The notes under the pieces: model-generated
Seen by the model: only the letters and a program-made list of their open reading frames with translations
Databases searched by the model: none
What the model was told of the DNA's origin: nothing
Translations under genes and position numbers: made by a program
Shown here: in pieces, positions 19,785 through 33,196 of the stretch
Layout of the letters: each line of letters begins with the position of its first letter
Numbering within the stretch: position 1 is the first letter of the stretch
Assembly: GCF_028640845.1 (NCBI RefSeq)
Contig: NC_080539.1
Coordinates: forward strand, 104,744,554 to 104,808,553
Source: Ahaetulla prasina
Taxonomy: Eukaryota > Chordata > Lepidosauria > Squamata > Colubridae
Reading direction: 5' to 3'
DNA: 64,000 nucleotides

Positions 19785-19792
19785 GCAGAATC

Positions 19793-20980
19793 CCCCAACT
19801 GCAGTTTTTTTAAATATTAAAATCATACAAAGTGAACATAATGAAACCGCCTGACATTTCAGCAGAGTTGACACTGTGGAACTTGAAATTTGCTTGTCTT
19901 TGGCTTAGCCCAATACCTTTAATCTTTGTCTCCCAATATATTGTAGTCACCTTCCCCCCCCACCTCCTATTACAGCTTTGTTTCTTGTGAAGAAAGTTGC
20001 CAGAAGAGAAAGGTCAGCCTTCATTTTCTCCCCCTCCTTAAGGTACTTTGTAAGAAGCCACAGAGATGGATAGCAAAACAGCAGCAGCACATTCTGAGGG
20101 CAAGCCCACATGCAGTGCTAGTACTTTAATTAAATCTAAACATAACAAAGATGTGAATCAGTTTTCTGTTTAAAAACCGTATGGCACAAATTAATTACCC
20201 TTCGGAAAATATGGGATGTTTGCAGAAATATTGTACTAGGGAAAAAGACTTTGTTTATCGTCTCTGAAAAGAAATGGAATTTATAATGGGAATAAAACAG
20301 GCTATGTTTTCGTCAAGGGTTATGGGGTGTGGGAAAGGTGAGGACTATAAATTGGGTAGGTGGGTACTACTTGTGCATTTAAAACTTGAGAGCTTGTTCT
20401 TTTTATCTTGTGACATACCTACAGTATTTTAGAATTTTTCTTTGTTCCTGTTTTAAAATGGTGAGAAAATATGTCTTCAGTTTTTAAGAATCAGGGTTCC
20501 TAAAGGACTCTAAAGGCTGCAAAAAGGGAATGATGGATAATCTGCCTGAATGATATTCATCATTTTCTTCTCTCCAGGAATTACAGGAATTATCTTTTCC
20601 CACTAGAAAGATGAGGGGCTGGAAATATTTGTTATGTTATTTACTATATTCTTCCTACTTACCTATGTTATATTCTATACTTTCATTCAATTCTGTTCCA
20701 CTACATTAATTCAGGCTGACCTATATGCTAACAAGTGGCTTGTGTAGCTTTAATGTTTATTTTGCTTTTACATAATGCATGATCTGAAAATGTATTCAAG
20801 GTATGTTTCTACATTTTCATCAATGCCTGGAAGCAAAGAACAATATTGGTTATTTGCATCAATAGCACATTTGGAAGGGAAACATACATTCTTGGAAATA
20901 CTTGAGAATAGTTTCTGGCCTTTCCCCATTTTCGTAGAACATGTTAGGAAGCTGCAGAAGAGTTATATGTTATCATAATT
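19793..20980. other. no recognisable feature
   Basis: AT-rich DNA with small C-runs. No repeat end, microsatellite or credible exon seen. Confidence 0.55.
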
Positions 20981-21050
20981 TTCCTTCCTTCCTTCCTTCC
21001 TCCATCCCTCCTTCCCTCCCTCCCTCCTTTCTTCCTTCCTTCCTTTCTTT
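20981..21050. repeat. (CCTT)n / pyrimidine tract
   Basis: Interrupted CCTT and CCCT units of about 70 bp. Confidence 0.9.
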
Positions 21051-22136
21051 ATGATCATGGAATAAGCAGAGTAAACAACACTTCCTTTTTAGCACAACCC
21101 GAACGTGCATAACCAGACATTCCAAACCAGCTAATTTTAAACTACTGAACACCTTTGATGACAAAACAACACGATCCCTATATCTCACTAGGCACGATCT
21201 AGCAAGTTTTATGCATGATGAGATCTCTTGAACTCTGAGAAAATAATATTGAAATATGTGCTTCATTTCAAAAGTTTTCAAAAGCTGTGCATTGTCTGGT
21301 ACTTTCCTGGATTCCATCGGACTCCTCTATAGGCCCCCACTTAATCTTTCTGGTACATACTTGGAAGATTCTAATCTATTCCATGAAAGACCTTGATTGT
21401 TTTGTTTTTCGTTTTTAGAAAAAGAGAGAGATGTTGCTGATGTACTTCAGACTTTTTCATTAAAGCTCAACCTGTGGCTCTTAGAACTATTTCAAAAAAT
21501 GTGCTGTAATGTTTAACATGGCAGAAGTAGAGATAATATCACTCTCAAATGGAGTTAAACTCCTGGTGACACCTCCAGGCACAGGAATTGTTTACCACCA
21601 GCTTCTCCTACTTATTTTTTTTTTTTTTAAAAACTTCTCAATCTTCAGTACCTCAGAATGGCAGCCCTGAGGTTTCCTGAAAGTCTCTCATCTAACTGCT
21701 AAGGTAAACTGCTAAATTTTCCTATATCAGCCAATGCTAGTTAGATGCTGCCACTCACTAATGTGAAAGAAGGGTCGTATTAATAGAATTTTCATTTAAT
21801 GGATTTTTTATCATATACATAACATGGAATAACATTCTAATTTGGTCCCAATCTCTCCCATTTCACTCATCTTCCTCAGTTTCAAAAAAGTAGCCCTCAG
21901 CACATAAACATAGCTATCTACATCAAGCCTCAGTGGTGTAAAATGATGATATGGACCTCAAGATTTCATGGCACAAATGGCTTAATAATGTAATTGGGTC
22001 ATGTGATCTGATTGCATGTATGTATTTTCTATCATCTGGTTGAAGATGCCACAATGTGGTTACTTCCTTCCCTTTTTGCCCCTTGGGATCACTATTCATA
22101 TAAAATCCCCCAAAGGGTGAGCATTTCCCTTTGGAG
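21051..22136. other. no recognisable feature
   Basis: No repeat termini found. A T12-type run lies near 21617-21630. The open frame on the minus strand at 20973-21317 runs through the pyrimidine tract and is not a gene. Confidence 0.5.
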
Positions 22137-22205
22137 CAGGGGTCTCCAACCTTGGTCCCTTTAAGACTTGTGGACTTCAACTCCCAGAGTCCCTCAGCCA
22201 ACAAA
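22137..22205 (+). repeat. one end of the palindromic MITE family (family D)
   Basis: caggggtctccaaccttgg, then cttgtggacttcaactccca, matches the left arm of the complete element at 58348-58490. The right arm is missing, so this is a truncated copy. Confidence 0.7.
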
Positions 22206-22609
22206 GCATATGAATTCATAACCAAGTCAATGGCTCCTACCATTATACCTAGGTGCTCATAAGTTATACTTCCATTTGTTGTTCCTGGATATGCAGGTTA
22301 TTTCCTTTTCTCTCTTCTGATGATGGATACATTAATTTATTCCTGGATTTTACTAACAATTGAAGAAGATTACAACCCAGCTGCAAAGGAAGAGGTCACC
22401 AGAAATTGCTGCTATTGATCTTTCTCCATCTGTTTCTCAAAAGGGGGTTGCTATAAATTACTATGTGAACAGCTCCTAAGCAAATTCCAACATTTGAATG
22501 AAACTATTGTCATTAGGCTGAACAATAGGTCCTGTAGTTGCTTACAGATTATCTTCCATCACTCTGTTCACTTAATATTCTAACTGTGTAAATGGGTTTA
22601 TTGAAAACC
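22206..22609. other. no recognisable feature
   Basis: About 400 bp of ordinary sequence. Confidence 0.5.
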
Positions 22610-22617
22610 AACTATTC

Positions 22618-22767
22618 TCGTGGTGGGTTGCTACCGGTTCACCCCGGTTCGGGGGAACCAGTAGCAGCAGTGGTGGAAGGCTCCGCCCACCCCACCCATA
22701 CATCATGAAATATGCTCTGTGCATGTGCAAGCGAACCGGTAGTAAAGGTAAGTGAAACCCACTACTG
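22618..22767 (+). mobile_element. non-autonomous hAT-like element, family B
   Basis: A 150-bp copy. The left end tcgtggtggg is a mutated cagtggtggg and the right end is cccactactg. An exact 8-bp TSD, aactattc, lies at 22610-22617 and 22768-22775. A perfect splice-donor consensus, aaggtaagt, is at 22745-22753. It contains the ggctccgcccacc core. Confidence 0.9.
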
Positions 22768-22813
22768 AACTATTCCACTATTCTGACATGACAAAAGCAG
22801 GAATCATTCTGTA

Positions 22814-22814
<1 letters not shown>

Positions 22815-22878
<64 letters not shown>
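22815..22878. repeat. (TCTA)n microsatellite
   Basis: About 16 perfect units. This repeat class (GATA/TATC) is common in snakes. Confidence 0.95.
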
Positions 22879-23504
22879 CAACCATTCATCCATCTCTACA
22901 TAGAGTATATTATACATATCCCATTATGACTCAATTTAAGATTGATTTGATTGGGTTTTTGCTTTTGATTTCATTTCACAGTATTCTTGAAAATATACTT
23001 TCCCTTCTGGAAATGAGATCTTCCCTGCTAAGAAGTGACAGAAATGTAAAATGTAAATACGATTCTATTAAATTAAATGAGGGTAGATAGTGACTCTTGC
23101 TTTCGGGTTTCTTTGTGGGAACCAGAGGTAATATAAGCTTATAAAATAAAATATAAATGTACAGTGAGAGATGGGACATGCTTCTATGTTTGTTGTACTT
23201 TTAAACTGCAAGTGTACAGTATGTTCTTACACATGCGTAAATGAATGGGTGTAAGTAAGAGAGATATACGATGGATGTGAGCGATGCAATTTATATTTAC
23301 ACCATACCGATTCTCCTATGTAAATGCTGTACCCTGCTGTTTTCACCCTGTTGTGGTAATTTGTATTCTTAGAGCCCTACGGTGAAAAAAAAAATTGATT
23401 TGCAAATGACAGAGAAGCCTTTAGATTCCTCCCATTCACTTAATATTCTGTAAGCAAACTCATTGTCCCTATGTGAATGCCATAAGACAAACACACATTG
23501 CCTT
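22879..23504. other. no recognisable feature
   Basis: AT-rich, nothing recognised. Confidence 0.5.
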
Positions 23505-23625
23505 GTCAGATTAAGGGCTGCCCTAGAGTTACCTAGGGAAGTCCTGGAAGTCCATTTCAATGGATGCCTTCAAACAGAAGCTGGAGAGCCATCTGTCAGG
23601 GGTGCTGTGCTTAGGCACTGCTGTA
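23505..23625 (+). repeat. CR1-like LINE 3' fragment, degraded
   Basis: The sequence gaagtcctggaagtccattt, then ccttcaaacagaagctggag and agccatctgtcaggggtgct, follows the CR1 ORF2 C-terminal/3' UTR pattern. Short and old. Confidence 0.5.
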
Positions 23626-24864
23626 CTATGGGTTTGCATTTCCAATGTCCCTGACTCTCCTGTTTCATCATCAGAGTTAGTATGATAGATATTGAACCAC
23701 ACTGCACAGTTACATAGTAAACATCTCTACTCACAGGTCTTAAAGGAAGCCTTCCTTCTCTCTGTATCCAATGGGCTCTGGGTAATCCCCAACCCCTAAA
23801 GCAAATCTGGGATAAACTTGCATAGGAATGGGGGAAATCGATGCTGTTATGGTTTCCATTACGTTGCCGAACGAATAGCCATGAATAAAATCTATAGAGT
23901 TAAAATTAGGACAAAGAGCTGTCACGTGTGGTGGCATATAGTTTGACGTATTTAGAAAGAAGGTGAATGAGAATTTTAAGAAAGGACTTAGAAAGTAAAG
24001 AAATGGCATTTTGGAGATGATAAGTGCAGAAAGGAGAAGTTCTCAATCATTAATAAACACATAACATTTCCCTTTACCCCTTGCTTTTAATTATCTTTGC
24101 TTTCAGCCATTAAATCAAAATGGACAACGTGAGCTTGCAAATTGCATACGGGCTCTGTCAGCCCTTCAAGGTAGATTAGACAAGGAAACCAATGCTACAC
24201 AGAACAGTACTGCTTTGATTGTAAAGTAATAGCAACAAAATATTGCAAGATTTGTAGTTCTTTCTCTTCCCTCCCTGTATCTGTATGTGAACTAGGGAGG
24301 GTCTCAGATGTTTCCCAGGTTACTTTCTTAGCCTGCAATCAGCACTCTTGTATCTGACTGTTCCCTTGGCAGCGGATTTTCCTCCTGTTCCTCAAGGCCA
24401 TTCTCTTATCCCCCCATAGGCTCCCAGGACTCCATTTGCTGGTAGATGTATACTCTGTTCTCAAAAACTCCAAGTGGTATCTGCAGCACACCCTCCTCCA
24501 TTTTTCGCCACAACTACAAACCTGTGAAGAAGATTGGCCTCAAAGTGAGTGACTGCCCAAAGTCACTCAGTGAGAAGAAGAAGTCACCCAGGCTGAAAGA
24601 AGACTTGAACCTGGATTTCTCCAGTCTATGGTCCAATGCCTTATTTCTGCAAAACATCTCTGATCCCCAAGTTCCCACTCACCCCACCTTGTATACAAGA
24701 ATTTTTCAAAAGTTTCAGAGACACTAAGGAAATTTTAAAAGGAAATGTGCACATTGTCTTCAGATTTGCAAAACCTCCCACCCCTTAATTTTACTCCTTA
24801 AATTGCACAAAACTATATTTCAAGTGGCCTTCTGACAGATAACCATCACTGTGTGGTCTCTAAG
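23626..24864. other. mostly featureless; ancient MIR/L2-like trace at 24530-24650
   Basis: 24530-24650 (cccaaagtcactcagtgaga and gaacctggatttctcc) resembles the repeat at 39443-39640, a CORE/L2-type SINE signature. The rest shows nothing. Confidence 0.35.
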
Positions 24865-24873
24865 CTGAGAAAT

Positions 24874-25697
24874 TTCTTTTTTTCTTTTTTTTTAATTTAA
24901 AAAGTTTTTTATTAAATAAACATTAACAACATTGGACACAGTGTGACCATCCTGGTCTTGTCATATCCATACATAATTTTAACATAACAACAAATATAAT
25001 TACTATTTAACATACATTGCTACTTTATTCTTATATACATATCCCTTGTCCTCATTTACATATTTGTCTAAATATTATCCAGTATTAATTCTACAAACCC
25101 TAAATCTTTTTTGTTCCAATTCCTTTTCTCCTTTCCAACCACTGATACACTTTATTCCAGATTTTATAGTATTCTGTCTCATCTTTGTTTTTGAGTTCTA
25201 ATGCCAGGCTGTCCATTTCTGCACATGTCAAGATTTTCTTTATTATTTCTTCTTCCGGGTGTGTGTGTGTTCCTTTTTTCAGTATTGCGCATAAACCAAC
25301 CTTGCTGCTGTTATCACATGCACATTAGGTATATCAATTCTCTGCAATATTTCTCTTTTGTGATTCCTAATAGGAATAATTCTGGTTTCAGGTCTTAATC
25401 TGGCACCAAAACTCCCTGGCTTTTTTAGATAACCACCATATGTGGTAGAAAGATCCTGACACTAAATTGCATTTTCAACATAGTGGCGATAAGTTCCTGT
25501 TCATTTTCACTAATCTTGTGGGTGGGAGATGCCATTTGTACAACATTTTATATAAATTTTTCTTTGTACGCAGTGGCTTCCTGTTTCTCTCCCATAGATC
25601 CTGCCAATTATCAATATTATAACCAAAATTTTGGGCCCATATTACCATAGTTTCCTTCACTTGTTCTTCCCCCATTTTATATTCCAATAGATATAAA
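24874..25697 (-). mobile_element. 5'-truncated L1 LINE, antisense
   Basis: On the minus strand, 25475-25687 encodes L1 ORF2 residues (for example KETMVIWAQNFGYNI, NLYKMLYKWHLPPTRLVKM). A 3' UTR follows, ending in a T-rich tail at 24874-24910 on the plus strand. The flanks share ctgagaaat at 24865-24873 and 25698-25706. Stops are frequent downstream. Dead copy. Confidence 0.8.
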
Positions 25698-25706
25698 CTG
25701 AGAAAT

Positions 25707-26267
25707 CTTTCTTGGCATTAAAACATTGGAAGCTTGACTTAAAATAGGAAAGACATTTGATTAAATTGAATGTCAAATTCTGAATCATCTGCTGAATTCT
25801 ATTCGAAAGATATTTCCTCGTGCACAGATTTTAATCCACACTGCAATTACAAGCATATTGACCTAGAGTTTGGTCCAGAAAGAACTAGGAGATTTATTTC
25901 TGAATAAGCAAGTACAGGTATTGTGTTTACCCTGTCTTTGCATGAAATTTTGGTTTGATGTTCCATTCCTTCACAGGCTGATTACATGAGAATGGCATTT
26001 AGGGACCAGCAAAGAACTGGGTGACCTGACAATTAGAACTCAGAAGTTTTAAAGAAGAAAACAGAATGGAAAGAAAAATGAGAGAGAGGTTATAATTTTT
26101 CATGATTATTATCTATATAGAGTCTGGTAAAGGATTGGAAATTTGAGCAGGGTTTCTCATATTTCATCATATTTTGCCCTCTCTCACATTTATTCTTATC
26201 TGCATCTCTGCTGAAGCTTAGCTGTCATTCAGTAACCTTTGGAAATCGGCCTTTGTGTAACTTTGTT
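25707..26267. other. no recognisable feature
   Basis: Nothing recognised. Confidence 0.5.
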
Positions 26268-26438
26268 GCTGGCAATCCTTATGATTTATATTGACATATT
26301 CACCATCATTTGTGTTGTAAATGTTGTACCTTGATGAACGTATCTTTTCTTTTATGTACACTGAGAGCATATGCACCAAGACAAATTCCTTGTGTGTCCA
26401 GTCACACTTGGCCAATAAAAAATTCTATTCTATTCTAT
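26268..26438 (+). repeat. LINE 3' end with short TTCTA tail (family Z)
   Basis: Nearly the same block as 44162-44350, beginning gttgctggcaatccttatga and ending in cacttggccaataaa plus a few ttcta units. Confidence 0.65.
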
Positions 26439-27664
26439 CATATAATTGGAACCCCCACTAAATATGTACTGTACTTAGTCATATTTGTTTCACATTTCTT
26501 GCTGACTTTAGTAGCGTCTGAAGGCAAAGAGTGGCTATAGTAGTTTACTACAGTACTGTCAGGAAATTCTAGCAGAGATTTTCATATAACAAGATGTCCC
26601 TGGTGGAGCCAATCAATTGGTCCAACTTAGCTCACATGTTTGCTGGGCTTCACATGGCAGTGATATTCCAGAGACTAAGGCAGAGGGACTTTCAAGGCAT
26701 TTAATAGCTATCTGTTTCTTTTTAAAATTGCCAGTGTTTGAACCAAAATCAGCCTTCAGGAGACGTATGCCTTGGCTGTTAATCAGTTATGGACCCTCCC
26801 TTCATAGTCAACTAGATGAACAAAACCATCAATATCAGTGACCTTTTGTAGCCACCTTCTTCCATGTCTCATTGTTTGTTCCTTATTCACACCACAGCCT
26901 TTTCTGTCATCTTCTGGTTTTTATTTGCTTTGGATTGTTACGAAAGCTAGGCTGCTAGAACACTTCCTTCCAAAACCCAGCCAAAGCAAATAGGAACATG
27001 ATTATTTATTTGCTAAACAGCACTGGAGCCTCACATGCAACTGTGCTTAAGTTGATACCAAATGAGATGTCTCAGATCCAATTCCATTGTGTTACCCCGC
27101 ACGAGCAGGAAGAATTAAACTACACTTAATCAGAAATAATAATTACACATGGTCCCCCAAAATTTAAACAAGTGATGAAATAAATAGTACAAGAAAGGAT
27201 AATGTTCAGTTTCTTAGGATGAAGCTCTCACTGAAATGAATGCTTATCTTGCTTCAGGACATTTTATGGCAGAAAGGTGATGAACTGCTTTATTATCTAA
27301 GCTGTTGCAGGTGAGAGTTAGTCTTCTAGCAAATAGCCATAAATTGTTTCCCAAATGTACTGATCTGGTTTCCTGATTGTATGTCCTGACGAGAGATACA
27401 TAGGATGGAGATTTACTGCTATGGTAGAAATCACTGTACAAACTTTTCTGGCCAGTTGGTTCCAGTGTCTAAGCCCAATTGAACAAAATATTATGCCAAG
27501 GAACAGATTGTTGAAAAATAAGTCATGTAAGCCTTTGCTGCATATACTTTCTTGGATGCTTTTGCTTTTAGACTGATTTGGTTGGTGGCTGGCACAATTT
27601 TAAGACACTGATCATAACCATAATGTTATTGATTTATGTTCAGGTATAGCAAAATTGTGAATCG
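26439..27664. other. no recognisable feature
   Basis: No repeat end or exon recognised in about 1.2 kb. Confidence 0.5.
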
Positions 27665-27672
27665 CCTTAGGG

Positions 27673-27861
27673 CAGTGGCCCCCAATCATGCCAGGGACCA
27701 ATTTCTCAGAAGGTGGGTTTTTTGTGGACTGTGTGGTGTGAGGTTTAGTTCCCTACTTGGATCCTGCATCTGCATGGATGGGGCTTTGGTTGCCCATGTG
27801 GCCCAGTTCCTGCTGGGCCACAGATCAATGCCAGTTCACGGCCCAGGGATTGGGGATCCCA
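27673..27861 (+). mobile_element. hAT-like non-autonomous element (family E)
   Basis: The left end cagtggcccccaat and the right part gattggggatccca are inverted relatives. The flanks ccttaggg and ccttagaa match 6/8. The interior has the ccagggacca/ggcccaggg pairs typical of a vertebrate hAT family with CAGTGGTCCCCAAC ends. Confidence 0.65.
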
Positions 27862-27869
27862 CCTTAGAA

Positions 27870-30297
27870 TGTTCAACAGATGCTTTCCAGATTCCTTATA
27901 ACTGCCCAACTGAGGCTGTTGGGCACTATGGCTGAGCAACACAATATCCTGAGTTAATTTTAAAAAATGTGGATCATTTTATAGGCTGACATCTCAAACC
28001 ATTCTAGGCTTCATGTGGTGGGCTAGTGCCAGTAGGTGCTAGTCAATTTCAGCATCTTTCTAGTATCTGCATTGGTATAACTCTCTTGCAATAATGAATC
28101 AGGCTGAAGTCATAAAGGGTAGTACTGTTTGGACCTCTGAAAATAAAGAGATGCTTACAAAGCAGGCTCTGTTTTTTTCCCCTCTGGCTTCCACAGTCCC
28201 AAATATAGAATATCTAAGCTTTGGCTGAATCATTTCCAAAGGTTTAGAATCCTAGACAGAAATAGAATTCCATGTCACTTTTTTAAAAATAGAATTCCAT
28301 GTCAATTCCATGTGTCCATGTCACATTGTAATTATTATGATGGCAACCAGAACAACAATAATTTTATTTTCATCCACCCACAGGTAATCTGCAATATCTT
28401 TTTAAGATTTAGAATTTTTTAAAATTATTTTACATTTTAATACACACAATTAACACCAGCTTTAAACTTGTAGAAAAAAACCTTTAAAAATAATGGAAAT
28501 TTAAAAAACCAAAATTAAAAAAAAAGCGTCAAAGATTTAAAAAAGAGAAAATACACATGTAGTCATCAGTTTATGAATATACACTATTATAATATAATCA
28601 ATACAAAATGTTATTGTAAAATATAATATCTCTGCCCTATAATCTGCAAAGTGCCAAATAAGCTTTCTGTAGCAAGATAAAATTGCAGGAAATAAAACAT
28701 ATTAAATCAAAACAGAGCTCTTTGATTCATAAGATCAAACTAAGATGGAACAAAGAAACAAAAAAGTAGAATATTAGGGACCAACTATCACTTAGATCTG
28801 AAAGGGAAGGTTGAAGAAAAAACAGGAACATACTATCAGATTAATAAAAAACTACAGAGGAATGTCAAATATCATGTGAGCATTGGCTTAGGCAGGTCTG
28901 GTTCTTTCTAGATCACTAGATCCAGGCTGCAAAAAAGGCCAATTAATTGTTTATTAAGTAAAAGCCATAGATGTGCTTAAAAAGCAGCCCCAGTTCCAAA
29001 CCATTTTGCTTTATCACATTAAAGAAAAGAAGTTGAGGAATTGCTAAGAGACAGATAATACTTAGACAGGAGTATGTAGCTTATGCAATGCTTATTTACA
29101 TGTCATTCAAACCAAATACATGGAGTTTGTCTGGAAGGCTTTTATCAACATTGGTAAGATTAGTTGAAACTGTTTATTCAAACTAGACAGAGTACACTAA
29201 CTCTGTAAAGTTTATAGCTTTGCTCAGCTCAAAGATTCCCGTTACTTCTGAAATAATCAGCATCCTCAAAGATATGTGATAGATAAGTATAGAAAAAAAA
29301 TTAAACCTGAATATTCTAATTTGAAAACATAGATTGTGGCTTCAGAAAATCCTTCCACAACATGACAATATGACATATTTCTTGATGGGTTAAAATCTGC
29401 TGGGATGGTTCACAATTCTTATGGCATAGCACAGTTTGTTGTCTTGAAAGTGCCACAAGATACTGACCTGGGTTTGAGAACAAGAGAATCATATTTACTT
29501 CACATTTGTTTAGCATCAGTTGTATGCTTAAAAAGGGGGAAATGTATTGTTGATAGCAGAGAGCAGGTAATATTTACTTGTAGCACTCACATAAGTACAG
29601 AATCAAAACCATTTTTGACACCTTGCCTACATATGGATCTGAGATATAAACTTTAGATAGTTACCTGGTTCTTTGGAATTAATAATTGACCATCATCATC
29701 CACAAATATGGCAAAATGCATTCTCTTTCTAATTCATAACATTTTATCCTCCACATGTTCAAGGGCATTATTTTACTAACACTATCTTGCTACTCAATAA
29801 CTAACTAATTAAATTTTTTAAAAAATCATCCAAATTAGTCTGGTCCATTTGGAAGAAAACTCCTGGGGTTGGTTAACTGCAATCTTGACTAGGAAGACTG
29901 AAGAAGTTACTTGGATAAGCAGTGAGATATTTCAAACCAAAGGAAAAGAAGTCCAGTTGCCATGACTCAACTTCCAGACTATTGTCATATATTCTGGATG
30001 GAGCTGCCTTTGGTACGGACCTCAAAAAGTAGATTAGGCTCTTTCAGAACACAAGGAAACCCCAAATTACTTGTGCTAAAAACATTGCAAAGCCGTTTCT
30101 AGGCAAAATACCGAAAGACCAGCTTTCTATATTTGTTCCTCTTCCCTGATTCACTGAGTTCTTCTGAGATTTGTCAACAAGGGCCACAAAGTTATCTAGT
30201 GGCAACTCAGAATTCATCTACCTCACTAGCTGCTCAGATCTTTGACATGCACGTACTGCCGAGATGAAGAGAGCTAACCTCTTGGTTTAACCAAGCT
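27870..30297. other. AT-rich DNA without recognisable feature
   Basis: Contains A-rich runs at 28400-28570 and a small local duplication of aatagaattccatgtca at about 28261-28306. I see no gene, LINE end or hAT terminus. Confidence 0.5.
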
Positions 30298-30532
30298 TTA
30301 ACCAAAGACTATCTACTATTGACCTCACCCCATTCCTAAGAGGTCTGTAAGGGGCATGCATAAGAGCACCAGCGTGCCTACTGTTCCTGTCCTAATGTTT
30401 CCTTTGATTGTATCCAATTCGTATAGTTATTGCATGCTTATGCTTATATATATGCTTATATATCGTATAGTTATTTCATGTTTATGCTTATATATACTGT
30501 TGTGACAAATAAATAAAAAAATAAAAAAATAA
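30298..30532 (+). repeat. LINE 3' end (family X)
   Basis: Begins inside the last coding residues (ctatctactattgacctcac) and runs through gggcatgcataagagcac and a tgctta/tatata stretch to a gacaaataaataaa tail. Confidence 0.75.
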
Positions 30533-30639
30533 ATCTTCTACAAGATCCACAAAAGCACACCTTTCCAAACATTGAACTGTTGGTTTCAACTGCTTTTAAT
30601 ATTACTGGTCTTAATATTAGTTTTTGGTAACCTTTCCTT

Positions 30640-30888
30640 AATGACTGGCCAGTTTAGTAACATTTCAAAATTACAATAGCACTGAAAAAATAACTTTATG
30701 ACTTGACAACTGTTGCAGCATCCCACAGTCATTTGATTGCCATTTGCATACTTCACAACTGCCTTTTAACAAGGAGAGTCAATGGATAAGCTCGCAGTAA
30801 AATCACAAGTCATGCGATCTCTTCCTTAATGACCACATTGCTTAGCAATGGTATTGGTAGTCTCAATTGTTGTTAAATTAGGACGAAC
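30640..30888 (+). repeat. mariner/Tigger-like MITE, degraded
   Basis: Shares acaatagcactgaaaaaat, acaactgttgcagcatccca and cttaatgaccaca-type phrases with the better copy at 45295-45693. Both ends are eroded. Confidence 0.55.
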
Positions 30889-31614
30889 TGTAAAATGCTA
30901 AGATACCTCATTGGACAGTGATATATGGCTAAACAACAAAGAAATATTTTGCTTGCCTTATTTATCCAAATAATCTATCTAGCCTTCCATCCTTTTTTCC
31001 TTTCTCAAAATGATCTCAGCTGAGAAAATCACTTTTTGAAATTGCCAGGATGATGCCACTCAAAGAAGACCATCCAAAGTTACCTGAAGGAATAGTCAGA
31101 CTCTTTACAAGAATTGCCTTTCCAGTTGCACAGTATTGCTAAGTCACAGAAAATGTCAACCTGTTGGAGGACTGATGTAATTCTTATGTAACTCTGTTTA
31201 CATCAACATCTTTTCCTCTTTGCTCAGCCTGAAGGTCTCCTGCTGTGGCAGTCCTTTTGACCCTCTAATGATTTCAGCACAAGGATTTTGTTGCACTTGT
31301 TGGCTCTGACTCTCACCAGCTGGGACTTAGTGGGACACTTAAGAAAATCTTTCCATAACATCAGCATAAATCCAATTTGAAAAGGTCCAGTTTCTCTCCT
31401 TAACTGTATTATAACATGGAGTCTAGTTTCATATTATTGCTGATAATGACATTCTGGAAAAGACTGGAGACTTTTTAACTCCGGGTAAGCCAACATGAAA
31501 TTTGTACATGGTTCTTGTGGCCCAAAACTCCACTAAAGAGACTTTGATTGTAGGTCTGCTGAATATTCCAGATCTGCCAGCCCTACTACGTAGACCAGAC
31601 TAGGTAATCAGTTC
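30889..31614. other. no recognisable feature
   Basis: Nothing recognised. Confidence 0.5.
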
Positions 31615-31622
31615 CACTAGAA

Positions 31623-31948
31623 CAGGGGTGTTAAACTAAAGACCCGGGGTGCTTAGATCTGGTCTGTGGGGCTGTCCTGGAAACAGTGAAGGACTGGCCC
31701 ACAGTGCCTCTGCCAGCGAAAATGTAGCTCATAAGGGTCACAGGCAGTTTTCACTGGCAGAGGGTTGAAGCAGGCTGTTGCATCTGAAAACGGAGCTTGG
31801 GAGCCTGTTTTTGCTGGCAGAATGCTTGGGCTACCACAAGCGCCCCAACACGAGTGACATCGACCTGGCCAAGCCCCCCCCAGCCCTTCCCCCAAGGTCA
31901 GACATAACCCTGATGTGGCCCTCAGTAAAATTGAGTTTGATACCCCTG
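31623..31948 (+). mobile_element. hAT-Charlie-like non-autonomous element (family F)
   Basis: The ends caggggtgttaaact and gagtttgatacccctg are the classic hAT-Charlie inverted termini. An exact 8-bp TSD, cactagaa, lies at 31615-31622 and 31949-31956. The interior is a short GC-rich filler; the minus-strand open frame across it is fortuitous. Confidence 0.9.
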
Positions 31949-31956
31949 CACTAGAA

Positions 31957-33196
31957 GGCTGGAACTACTTTTGCTCAGATCAGCTACAATGGCAGTATCT
32001 TGCAAATCTGATGGTACTGTACTTTACCTTCCTTCTAATTCATTGAATAAGGGAGGTATTTGCCTGAGCTGCTTCAGGCCCCTTTGCTGTTGTAGTGGTT
32101 TCTGCACATCTTCATCAAACTTATCTTCATTAATCTTTATAGGCTTAAAGTACAAATCTTAACACTTCACATAAATGAAGCTTTGTTCTATAGGCAAGCT
32201 ACATTAGATCCATGCTTACAGGTGGTTCTTAGAATAGCACAAAAATAGTGTATGCTTAGCTGCCCCCCCCTCTCATCTAGCTATGGTTTTCAACCAGTTA
32301 TTTCCTCTTTCTGGTGTCCCCGTTGCATTGGCTTCTTGGCCACTGCAGATACAATATTGCTTGGGTTACTTAGTGAGGTGTTTGTCTTTTGATCTTTTCT
32401 AAATGTTCTTTGTATTTCTGCATACTTTGTAGTTTATAGAACATAGAGTTTCCCCAAGCTCATTCACCCATATGTGTTTAATATGTGTAATGGGAGCCTA
32501 CACAGGAAATACATTTGTGTCTACAATAATGCATACTACTATTATTAGTACCTGATCATATGTATTGCAGCCAGTGTGGCTTACAGGCATCCCTATTAAT
32601 AATCGTGATACACACCAACAGTGTTTCATGAGGACAGTAGCTGATGTGTCAAAGGCTTTATTAAAAGTTGGCCTCCAAGTGCATATACCAGAGGAGACAT
32701 TGTCACTGTCATGTGTCTTTCTATGATTTAATTTGCTTTTTATAGGCAAAGTATGTGATATTGATCAACTGAACATGCCATTTCTTGAATATTTTAAACA
32801 TTTTACATCTATAACAAAATAGTGGGGCCTTGGGGATGCTTTTATAGCTTTTAGTGCTGAAGAACATGTGTTAATGGGAGGCATTTAAAGATGGATAATT
32901 TAGGGCACATGAAACAGATACCTCTACTACCTTAGTTTTTTTCTTTCTTATGCAGCATGTTAGGTGTTTTTTTTAAAAAGATACATATGGTTTTTTTTAA
33001 TGAGTAATGTGGCCAGTTGTTGATTACTGTCTAAATAACTTTCTATGCCACCAAAGATTATGATGGAAGAATTTCTACATACCTGCGTTTTACCCATCTA
33101 TGCAGCACTTGGTTTGGTTTATGTAGTATTGACAGCAAGCTTTCAAAACAGATGTACAAAATAGATTCTATGTGCACCATTAAGTTTCCTGGCCAT
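31957..33196. other. no recognisable feature
   Basis: About 1.2 kb without recognised repeat or exon. Confidence 0.5.
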
